In this document: positions 48,701 to 57,274 of the stretch, piece after piece
Layout: each line of letters starts with the position of its first letter
Numbering within the stretch: the first letter of the stretch is position 1
DNA from: Sanderia malayensis
Taxonomy: Eukaryota > Cnidaria > Scyphozoa > Semaeostomeae > Pelagiidae
Reading direction: 5' to 3'
DNA: 64,000 nt
Assembly (NCBI GenBank): GCA_013076295.1
Contig: RQOL01000024.1
Coordinates: forward strand, 3,673,158 to 3,737,157
The notes under the pieces: generated by a model
What the model saw: the letters and a program-made list of their open reading frames with translations, nothing else
Told to the model about the DNA's origin: nothing
The model's database searches: none
Program-made: the position numbers and the translations under genes

Positions 48701-51700
48701 AATGCTGTCATGCACATGAGAGATGAATTTGAATGTTACATAGATGCCTTAGAGTGCCTTATTGCAGAAAATAAATTGGATGCAAAGGGTATATCAGATG
48801 CATCGGGTCTTCTAAATGGCATGAAGAAGTTTGATTTTCTTGTGTTCCTTTACTTTTGGTTCGACATTTTGATAATCACAAAGGCAGCAACAGACAAAGT
48901 GCAAGGACCTTGCTTGAATATCAGCATTTCCATTATTCTGATTCAAAACTGTATAGAGCAGTTTTCTTCAATGAGGATGAATGATGATCATTTTGAAAAA
49001 ATTCAAGAAAAGGCGCGCACTCGATGTGATGAGCTCGATATTCCTGCATCTTTTGATGCTGGGCGAAAACGAATACGCACGAAAAAATCTCTCTCTGGTG
49101 AGCTCAGTCATGATCAGCCATTAACTGATGCTACAAAAAAATTCAAAGTCGAAGTCTACAATTATGTTTTGGATCACATCATCAACGACTTGAAAACAAG
49201 ATTCAATGACACAACAATTGGTGTTTTGAAATCACTAAGATGTCTTCTACCTTCTACGATCACTGAAGAGGTGAAAAACAACGACAATGCATCAGCAGAA
49301 TCCTCTGGCGATTTAAAAGTCCTTGTTGACTTTTATGCGAAAGATCTAGCAACGCTAGAAATTGTACAACATGAATACTGTAATCTCTGTGCCCTGTTGA
49401 ATAACTGGGACTTTTGTGAAGGAGAAGCTGTGCCACGAGACCACGAAGATTTACTCGTGTTTCTGCAAAGATTTGATCTTAAAGGACAGTTTGAGAACAT
49501 TTTCAAATTGCTGGAGATAGCCTTGACTCTCCCAGTATCGTCAGCCCACGACGAGCGAGCTTTCAGCTGTTTAAAGAGAGTCAAGACGTATCTCCGGAGT
49601 ACGATGAATGAAGAGCGTATTTCAAACTTGGCGTGTATCGCCATCAATCGAGAAACAGTGGCAAACTTGCCATTAAGAAGGATGCAAGAACCCTTTCTTG
49701 CAGCAAAAACAAGAAAACTTTTCAATTAAACTGTTCATTAATTTGTTTTCGATTTTCTATTTTGTTTTTTGTTCTGTTGTAACCTTTTTAAAATGATAAT
49801 CACAAAAACATTTGATTTCCCGATTCGTGTTTTTCTCAACTAACTGTCATCTTACATGTTTAAGCTCTGTTCATACTCAAAAACGTATAATCAAACAATT
49901 ACCTAAATTCGGGCGTGGCCTTGTGGACACGCCCAAAAGACAAACCTTTTTGTCGGAAAATTTTGGTCTTTGCCCCCCCGCTAAATATTTCTATCTACGC
50001 CACTGAGTTTGGTTCAAATAATAACGTAGAAACTCTTTAAGGCTGGAAAAACACTTTCATCGGGTCGTGAGCGTTTGGAAAATGCAATGCAGTCAAGATC
50101 ACCAGTTGAATTTGATCTTGACTGCTTGATATTGAATAACATTCGGAAATATATAAGATTATTCTTTTGTTTTTGATGTTGTTTGATTTTAAAATTTTAG
50201 GACTGTGAAATAAGCGCCCCCCTCTATTAAGCGCCCACCCAATTTTGCAAAATATTTAATAGGCTTAATTCTAACCTTGATTTAATAAGAAATTCTAACC
50301 TTGTCTGGAGTTTTACATGACGTGGTAGCTACATACTACAGACCCCATACAGACAATCTAATAAAGCTGGTGATATAAATCTGGTGTCTAATATTTGCAT
50401 TAATTACACTAATTTCTTGCAATAGAAGTAATCAAGTCAATCGAATTATAACAGTAATCCACCGTATTCAGTTGACTGGATCAGAATGTCGGAATTTTGA
50501 AATTATGTTGCCAAGAGATTACTTTATTGATTCAAATTGCAGCTGTTGAACATCGAATTGGATGCTGCTTTATCCGAACCAGCGGAAAAACGGTGAAATT
50601 TCATCTAAACGGTGTTTTCTCTTGAAATAATCAGGAAATATAATGAGACCCTTGGCCATCTGGCCACTCCACCCTCCGCACTCAAGTTATTCACCTTGGT
50701 TTGGTGGAGTCCGTTATTCAATGACTCAAAGGTTGCTATTCATAACAGCAATATACATCACATTACCATTAACATACCGAAACATACCTTATCCGCACCA
50801 TATTTTCTCGGAAAGCAGGGTTATAATTTTCTTATTTTTCTTAGCGCGCACCGTATCGACGATGAAGGTACATGTGTAGAAAGCAGGATTATAGTTGAAA
50901 TTCATTAACAGCAAATTCATTAGCGCAGACGCGAAATATTAATCAGCTATCCATTTTATCCTCTTAAATGGCGCAAACACGACCCTGACGTGGAGTTAGG
51001 GCAAATTTTAGGCTTGGCAGAATTAAGTGCCGACAAAGTGTACAACTAACTTTACGACTATCCAATGAGACTCTGATATATAAAATTATAGTGTCCCATT
51101 TCGCTTGGCAAATGCTGTATACTTGGTCTACACGTTTTTTTATAACAAAATATTTTTTCAGTTCAACTCTCAAATGTTCTTAGCTTTTCCGAATTTCAGT
51201 ACTAAAACTTCTAAAGACTTTCTTAGAATAATTTGACCAGTTTTGTGTTACTGTGCATGCGCGAGAAGGCTTCGTTTTTATTCACCAAACTAGAGTTTCC
51301 TTTTCGCACCCAAAGAATTTAAATTTTGGAACTTTTTTATGTTTTACAAACCCAGTACTGAACTTTCTTAACTTTTTTACGAGCCGAGTCTTACTTTCTT
51401 ATCAAACAGCTTTCTTATAAAAAGAACATGTAGTCGATATCTTTCAGTTGCTTCAAATCCACATTTTTAATGGCGAATAGTAAACCATTCTCGCATCGCT
51501 GGAATCGAAAAACGTTCAGCAGATGAAATATTTATGTGTCCAATTACGATAGCTCGGGTTTCGCGCAAAAAAGACGCGTGCTAACAACGTCTTTTTCTCT
51601 TTGTTTCTATGCTATAGGCTCAGCTGCAACCTTTAACTCGACTGCAACAGCTTTGATAAACCAACTACTCAAATGCATTTTAATCACCCCCACCCGTTAT

Positions 51701-54700
51701 GCACGTGCGAAATTTTTCGCGAATTTCACACGCGAGTGCTATAATTAGTTTTATTTCGCGTGTTTTGACAACAATGCATTAGCTAGTAATGTATTTCGCA
51801 TTTGATTCCCATTGCTTGGCATGTGCTATAAATGGCTCTCCCCATAACAACAACATGCAGATGTTTGACGTTGTAAAGACATATTGTCAACTGCAGCTTG
51901 ATTCACTACCCAGCATGCACTGGTTTCATTGTCTTCATGAAGCAGTGCTCTTTTGTTAGCTGCGATTACTAACTTAGTTCACCATTGCCATATGGCCTCG
52001 CACTGCATGTATGACACTGTTTTATCTTTCCTGTGGTTAGAGACTGGTGGTTGCTAAGTAAAGTTTGTATTTCTGTGCTTGCAATATTTCAAGAAACGTT
52101 TCAACAAAGACGAAGACTTGTGGCAAGTTCACATATTGTGGAGTCATAAACCGTGGAGCCATATAACGTGGAGCCATATAACGTGGAGCCATATAACGTC
52201 GATCCATATAACGTCGAGCCATGTAACGTCGAGCCAACGTGGAGCCATATAACGTGGAGCCATGTAACGTCGAGCCAACGTGGAGCCACATAACGTGGAA
52301 TGATATAACGTGGACCCACATAACATGGAGTCATTTATTTTGAAATTCATGTGTTTTATTATTGAAGGAGACGTTTTCCACCAGTTAAGAAGATATTGGA
52401 TTAATTAATTCTCTTATCATTCAACATGTTTGCTGTAAATGATAGTTTGTGCTCTCGATAAATATTTGTTTTGTTGTGCATCTTTGTGGCATAAATTATT
52501 GTCAAAAGATAACGGTGCTGAAGAGAGCAGGAATACTTTAAAATTAATTATTTATACTCGGTTTATTGTTTGGTTTTACATTTTGCAACGCACATTTTGG
52601 ACAAGTCTTGGGCAAGAAGAAAGTTTACGCGAAGAAATTCACGGGAGAACCTCGCACAAAGAAAAGGCATTGTGTTAGACAAAATATTGAGACGTAAATT
52701 CAGTCTGGTGTTTTATTGAAATCCACCCTGAAGATTGTATACTAGTTAGCAGCTACTAAAAGAGAATTTAACAATAATAAAAAGACTTGTCAAATCGACA
52801 GATTTCACTCTTCGTTTATGATGTTGAATTTCAGTTGAAGATAACAGATCGCAATGCAATGCAAATATGGAAAGAAGATAATCGATATTATTATATATCA
52901 TACCAGAGAGTGATCAGAAAGTATGCTATTAGTATAATTTAGTAATATCATATTCTCGAGAACTCGCAACGGCGAGTGATTTATTTTATGAAGATTTACG
53001 ACGGTTAGAATGAACTGATCGACACTCGCAATGGCGTTGAAGCGAATTCAGCTGTTGGTGAACGGAGTTTATTACGAAACTTTGGAATCGACATTGCAGC
53101 GTTTTCCGGACACCCTGCTTGGCTCAGCGCACGCTCGCCGACAGTTACTATCAAGCGACCAATCCACAACAAAAGCAACTGAAGATACATTGATCATAAG
53201 ATGCAATACTTTGACGTTTGATGCTATTTTATTTTACTATCAATCCAACGGCATACTTCAGCGCCCACCGGAGCTTTCAGCCAAGTACTTCGAAGAGCAA
53301 TGTCGTTATTTCGCGCTGGATGAGAATGACATACAAAGGATGAAAGAACGCGAAGGGGCGATTATCGAAAAGGCGGAACCGACTGAACAATTTTTCTCTT
53401 TTAATGCTCAACGGAGAATATGGGAATTTATTAACGATCCGCGCAGCTCGTCTCCCGCTACAGTCTACACCGTGTTCAATTGCATTCTGATTCTCACTTC
53501 GATTGTCATCGCTTGCTTGCAAACTTTACCTGATGTGACGTCATACCAAAACAGCAAGCGCCTTTTGTTTGCAATCGATTTCACATTGAATTGCATATTC
53601 CTTGTCGAATACATCCTGTATTTTCTGTCTTGCCCAGATAAGCTGCAATTTGGATTTTCCCTGCTCAACGTCATTGATTTCTTTGCAATATTGCCAAATT
53701 TTGTGTTTCAGATGTTGACCTTGTTCCAACTGCGGACGTTTACATGGCTCGAAGCCATGTCAACGCTGAGAGTTCTCCGTTTAATTCGTTTGGGCCAACT
53801 GTCCACGAGGATCCAGTTCGTGTTCCGTATTTTATCCAAGTGCCTTGTCGATATAGTCGCAATGGTGTTTACCGTTGTTGTATCGTCCGTTTTTTATGCC
53901 AGCATCATGTATGATGCGGAACAGAGTGATGCTGAATCGACACAGTTTCAAAGCATTCCCCACGCATTATGGTGGGCTATTCAAACCGTTATACCAGTTG
54001 GATACGGTGATATAGTGCCAATCACTGTATTGGGAAAGGCGACTGCTGGAATAACGTGTGTTTTCGCCGCATTGAGTTTTACTGTTCCTGTGTTTTCTCT
54101 CGGTGGAAAGTTCCTCGTTTTATATTCTAATAGTTTTGGGGTCCAGCTGGGAGACGACTTTCAAGGCTGCGAGTCACGTTACTCCGCATGATCATTTTAA
54201 TGTCTTCTACAACAGAATGCATAACTGTAACAACATACAGTTAAACCTCCATCAACGAACACCCTTGTGTGCAGCAAACAAGACAGTTTTATAGAAACCT
54301 CTATGTAACAGACATTTCTCTATAGCGCACAGAAACTTGCCCCAACCCCTGCCGGTACATGGAGGCGGGCAAATCTTAAACTGCTTAAATTTCAAATGCT
54401 TATATTGGGTCTCTCTTAAAACGCTCATAATAGCTAAATTAGCTGCAAGGAAACATTCCAAAGAAAATTGTTGTAGAAAATTTGAGGTGCAAAGTCGCTG
54501 TCTGTTTATTTAACTACATTACATCGTGAAGCTAGAAGAATTAATCTCAATGAGTCTTTCTTGAATATTTTTATTAAAATTAAACCGAGCCATAATGTAC
54601 ATCCATAATGTATGCAATTATTTCTTGTTATATAAACACCGATAACCATTGAACCTTGAATGTTGCAGCTTTCAGTACACGAGATTATTCAAATGTAATT

Positions 54701-56804
54701 TTTATTTAGTACAGTAAGGCCCAATAACTCTAACCTTGGATAAGTCGAGCCAATTTTTATTCCTCTTGAAAGCTCTGCTATTACTTTCTAACCTTCAATA
54801 ACTCGAGCATTCGTTAACTCGAACCATTTTCAACGGTCCCTTGGAGGTTCGAGTTACCGGGATTTCACTGTATCCCCCTTTTATTTTATGTTCTCTAATT
54901 CGTGAATTTTGTTTACTTTTAGTTGTGAAATTATTCAAGATCACAAAACTGGTGATTCGTTATGTTACGGCTTCATAGAATTCGACAAGGTAACAACATA
55001 CGCTACGTTCTCTCAATCAAGAGTCTATCTACTCAATATGTCACTTACTGTGGGTATTGTTAACTACAATACAGTACGTATACAATACAGTGGTGTACGC
55101 TTTTGATTGCGTTAAACGAGGCTGTGTGTGGTAGCCATGGTTTCTTAATCCTCTGCGCTTCGCAGTTGGACTAAGTCTTTGAAAATTGGAACATTTTTGT
55201 CTGCCCTCCTAATTTTGTGCCCATGTCCCTGCTTCGTTATTTGCCCCCACCGTTACCCACACATAGCCGCGTGAACTCGAGCACCTCTCTTCTCTTATTC
55301 CTCTGGCTGCTATCAATTTTCAACTGTGATTGGTGTTAAGACAAATAGCCCATGTATGTACCTCCATGTGTATGCAATGCAGGCGTATTTTTGTTTTTAG
55401 GTTGAGGATTGTGAAAAGGCCTATTTCAAAATGGACAATGTTCTGATCGATGATAGACGTATTCACGTCAACTTCTGTCAATCAATTGCAAAGCACAAAT
55501 GGAGCAAGTCAGGTATAACAAACGTTCATTGCTTTCATTTCATGTATATCATTTAACTCTTTACAAATACATTCAATAGATAAAAACGGCGTGTTGAGGT
55601 TTATTTATGGACAAGTAATGTATTTGAATATTTCATGGATATTAACATAAATATGTAAATAAGTTAGTATACCTCTTGAGGAGAAAGCCAGTTGTTTTAA
55701 ATATAATGAATTCACCACCAGAGACATTGGATAGATACGAATCTTGAGTAAAACAAAGGCACTTGAGTCACAACTTACTTTTACTTTTAACTCCAATAGA
55801 AGGCATGCTCTTCTATACTCTCATCTTTGTTATTTGTATTTACTTTTAGCTTTATTTTTGTAATACTCCCATCATTTAACCACGATTTTGTTTAGGTCTT
55901 CAGTCAAAATATTCTTTTGCTGGAAAGGATGCTGGTCGTCAACCGCTTGAAGATAAAACCTCTTCAACTGGCACGAAGTATTCTCTGAAGAATAAGGCGA
56001 AAAAAGAACAGTATCTTTTTCAGTTTTAGTCATTGTTTTCAATGGTAGTAAACGGTGATATGTTTATCATCGCTACTCAACATAATATATGCACACTTGC
56101 ATAATTTAGCTCCATCATAGATAAAATAGATTTCAATATATACTTAGAGATTCAAGTCTTTGATAATTATAATTTTTGCAGTAAAATTTTAAAGGCTTCT
56201 GGGCTTCCAGTCTATAAGAACCTAGTACTCAAAATTCAGAAAAGGTTAAGAAACTGCAGTACTCATGATCAAAGTTAGTTACCTATAAAAATGGGATATG
56301 ATAGGAAGTTATGTAGACCTTAACCTGTATTCTAATAGATATGATATGCTGTTTGATGAAGATGTTAAAAGTAAAGAAAAACACAGAAATAAGAAAGAGA
56401 AGAAAAGAAGTAAAAGCAAAAGACATGATAGCCACGATGATGATGATGATGATGATGATCGAGAATCTGGAAGAATGGTTAAAATGCTTTAAATTAACCT
56501 TTTAGCGATTATATTTTTGTTCACAAGTGGTTTGTTTTTATGTTTTAACCATGAAAATAACTGTTGTTGATAATAATATGTGTATAATGTATTTTTTTTC
56601 TTTCAGAGAAAGCACAGAGATGAGTCGTATGGAAGATATTCTAAAAGCGAACGCAGAGAGTCTTCGAGAAAAGATGACCGACGCAGTTCCAAGAAAAAGA
56701 AGAGAGAAAGATCATACAGCTCGAGATCAGAGGAAAGTTCTGATGAAGAAGAAATGAGATACCGAAAGAAATATAAACATAAAGAGAAGAGCAGATATCG
56801 ATGA
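42873..56804 (+). CDS. PPIL4: PPIL4, cyclophilin with RNA-recognition motif
   Basis: Nuclear spliceosome-associated cyclophilin. Thirteen exons in phase, 477 residues (human 492): 42873-42942, 43216-43283, 43478-43542, 43662-43779, 44058-44200, 44477-44573, 44868-44984, 45340-45464, 54923-54989, 55401-55512, 55896-56010, 56339-56477, 56607-56804. Residues about 1-160 are the cyclophilin domain ([39 protein letters not shown]). A conserved linker [21 protein letters not shown] leads into the RRM, with RNP2-like VLFICKL and RNP1-like CYGFIEF. The tail is Lys/Ser/Asp-rich with an Asp run from a GAT repeat. The RRM is split by the 9458-base intron 8, which houses a U6 gene, a hAT transposon and a Kv channel gene. 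Confidence 0.95.
45636..45742 (-). ncRNA. U6 spliceosomal snRNA
   Basis: On the minus strand the sequence from 45742 to 45636 reads as U6. It has a 5' stem-loop (gtgaatgc-gaaa-gcatcac), the atactaaaattggaacgata block, the invariant ACAGAGA box, AGATTAGCATGGCCCCTGCG with the AGC triad, ggatgacacgcaaattcg, and a terminal T run of five for Pol III. The 5' stem differs from the vertebrate sequence but still pairs, and the 3' end is a T run, not a poly(A) tract. Both argue for a real gene over a retropseudogene. It lies antisense in PPIL4 intron 8, 172 bases past the exon. The upstream Pol III promoter elements were not identified with confidence. Confidence 0.88.
46431..50005 (+). mobile_element. 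hAT-type DNA transposon (ZMYM1-like transposase)
   Basis: A 3575-base element with terminal inverted repeats beginning CAGTGGCGTAGATA at both ends, followed by G-rich tracts and repeated ttttgtcggaaaatttt blocks near both ends. It encloses one long transposase ORF. The expected 8-base target duplication is not exact: flanks are actgtttg and agtttggt, sharing gtttg. It is inserted on the sense strand of PPIL4 intron 8, next to gaaataagcgcccc repeats at 46366 and 50207. Confidence 0.88.
46982..49729 (+). CDS. hAT transposase, ZMYM1-like, intact 915-codon ORF
   Basis: A single uninterrupted frame. The N-terminus holds a small CxxC...H zinc-finger-like unit ([10 protein letters not shown]). At about residues 190-260 there is a TTF-type zinc finger ([25 protein letters not shown]). 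Next comes a DUF4371-like RNase H core, with [11 protein letters not shown] and the [12 protein letters not shown] segment supplying the predicted catalytic aspartates. At the C-terminus is the hAT dimerisation block [27 protein letters not shown] with the predicted catalytic glutamate. Mediates cut-and-paste transposition. The complete ORF plus inverted ends suggest a recent and possibly still active copy. Its alternative identity, a domesticated ZMYM1-type host gene, is less likely because the element's ends are preserved around it. Confidence 0.93.
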   Translation: MFNQSNMKRQKMECAVCNKTFDSDYRKKHNKKYHSSMLSANRSIPFKVVGAIENPFMLKRKATVENEDGKSTNANEGSPSTSSLTEQANTASTMGGIKPVAPTDEEVEQVEEEGEDVQLSAELTLDYGNQTSHSDVESRPVESDKAIVREAEVWIHSLGNYPTDPAHFKGKEMTAEVRAEIVKHGPCQPKDIVFRKNSEDRSFHASWYWKNSNKRDWLVFSLKENKMYCFCCWLFPCKSSKDYEENWSVNGVDNFKKGLEKIKKHEDTNLHCISLAAWKSFHRRLIYGQTIDNKIQAELNREREKTLLVLDRIFSVAMFLALQGISFRGHRHESQEKMSNPLHNSGNYLELLNLLSKYDPVMAAHLASKKSRGKYTSPCSQNEIIDSVATVVRKTIISEVQEARYFCVILDTTPDVSHVDQLAFSLRYVKDGKPIERFLCFDEMPGSNAVDFLNKLQELLLRYDLDINFIRGQAMDGCSTMSGIHGGLQALVRQICPSALYVHCMAHRLNLVLAKTASICVTVKSFFGLLESIYSFFVASPRRVSQLHSSQRSMGRKNEMPKGLSDTRWAARANAVMHMRDEFECYIDALECLIAENKLDAKGISDASGLLNGMKKFDFLVFLYFWFDILIITKAATDKVQGPCLNISISIILIQNCIEQFSSMRMNDDHFEKIQEKARTRCDELDIPASFDAGRKRIRTKKSLSGELSHDQPLTDATKKFKVEVYNYVLDHIINDLKTRFNDTTIGVLKSLRCLLPSTITEEVKNNDNASAESSGDLKVLVDFYAKDLATLEIVQHEYCNLCALLNNWDFCEGEAVPRDHEDLLVFLQRFDLKGQFENIFKLLEIALTLPVSSAHDERAFSCLKRVKTYLRSTMNEERISNLACIAINRETVANLPLRRMQEPFLAAKTRKLFN
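51129..51433. mobile_element. MITE-like element, acacgttttttataagaaa family
   Basis: Ends ctacacgtttttttataa and, inverted, ttataaaaagaacatgtag. Same family as 19190-19556. It lies in PPIL4 intron 8. Confidence 0.6.
52140..52330 (+). repeat. 15-bp tandem array (catataacgtggagc)n
   Basis: About twelve units, slightly degenerate (cgtgg/cgtcg, tatataa/tgtaa), in PPIL4 intron 8, about 0.7 kb upstream of the nested Kv gene. One unit is truncated in two places where gagccaacgtgg occurs. Confidence 0.9.
53031..54191 (+). CDS. Shaker-type voltage-gated potassium channel subunit, intronless, nested in PPIL4
   Basis: A 386-residue single-exon frame. Residues 1-105 are a T1 tetramerisation domain ([38 protein letters not shown]). 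Six hydrophobic segments S1-S6 follow. The S4-like segment [19 protein letters not shown] carries three regularly spaced arginines, then Gln and Ser in place of further charges. The pore reads [20 protein letters not shown]: the GYGD signature is intact, but the residue before VGYGD is Pro, where K channels have Thr. S6 has TVPVF in place of PVPV. The T1 lacks the HxxxC zinc motif of Kv2-4, which points to the Kv1/Shaker group. No introns, unlike its neighbours, and same strand as PPIL4; retroposition is possible but no poly(A) remnant or target duplication was seen. Confidence 0.93.
   Translation: MALKRIQLLVNGVYYETLESTLQRFPDTLLGSAHARRQLLSSDQSTTKATEDTLIIRCNTLTFDAILFYYQSNGILQRPPELSAKYFEEQCRYFALDENDIQRMKEREGAIIEKAEPTEQFFSFNAQRRIWEFINDPRSSSPATVYTVFNCILILTSIVIACLQTLPDVTSYQNSKRLLFAIDFTLNCIFLVEYILYFLSCPDKLQFGFSLLNVIDFFAILPNFVFQMLTLFQLRTFTWLEAMSTLRVLRLIRLGQLSTRIQFVFRILSKCLVDIVAMVFTVVVSSVFYASIMYDAEQSDAESTQFQSIPHALWWAIQTVIPVGYGDIVPITVLGKATAGITCVFAALSFTVPVFSLGGKFLVLYSNSFGVQLGDDFQGCESRYSA
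54711..54870. mobile_element. Pogo-like MITE in PPIL4 intron 8
   Basis: Bounded by TA, with ends cagtaaggcccaataactc and, inverted, gagttaccgggatttcactg (imperfect). The interior has internal taactcgaac-type repeats. It ends about 50 bases before PPIL4 exon 9. Same general class as 6092-6269. Confidence 0.6.
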
Positions 56805-57274
56805 GATGAATATCGAAGGGAACGTTTTGTATTCTTTATTTATATAATAAGACTATCATACGGTGGACTAAATCCCGGCCATTTTATGTTTATATGATTT
56901 TTTGATCGTTTTGTATGATAACGAAGATACGTGTAAATATATATGTCACATGGATGTAAGCAAGCATTACTATTGATTTGTCACACTTCGTGCTTATAAT
57001 GTTCAGTGGCTATATTTTTCATTCCATCTCTTGTTTTAAAATCAAACTTATTCTCACACCATACCTGAAATTGTTTAACATTTCCGACAGTCTCCAGAGC
57101 TTCCAGTGAACATTTGAGTGTTATACTATCAATGACGTCACAGTATTATTTCCACCAGCACAATAACACTTGATGCACATATACCTCCCACCTTTGTTTT
57201 GCGCTAGCCTTGAAGGGTCGGATGTAGTTAGCAAAAGTGATTAAAAATCGTGTTTAATTAATACAGTTTTGGCA
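56805..57274. other. Intergenic region, PPIL4 to PDHA1
   Basis: 470 bases between two same-strand genes, containing the PPIL4 3' flank and the PDHA1 promoter. No clear AATAAA and no other feature. Confidence 0.5.

Noticed and set aside
46982..49729. The 915-codon frame as a domesticated ZMYM1 host gene
   Set aside because: Inverted ends CAGTGGCGTAGATA bracket it within a host intron, so it is a transposon copy.
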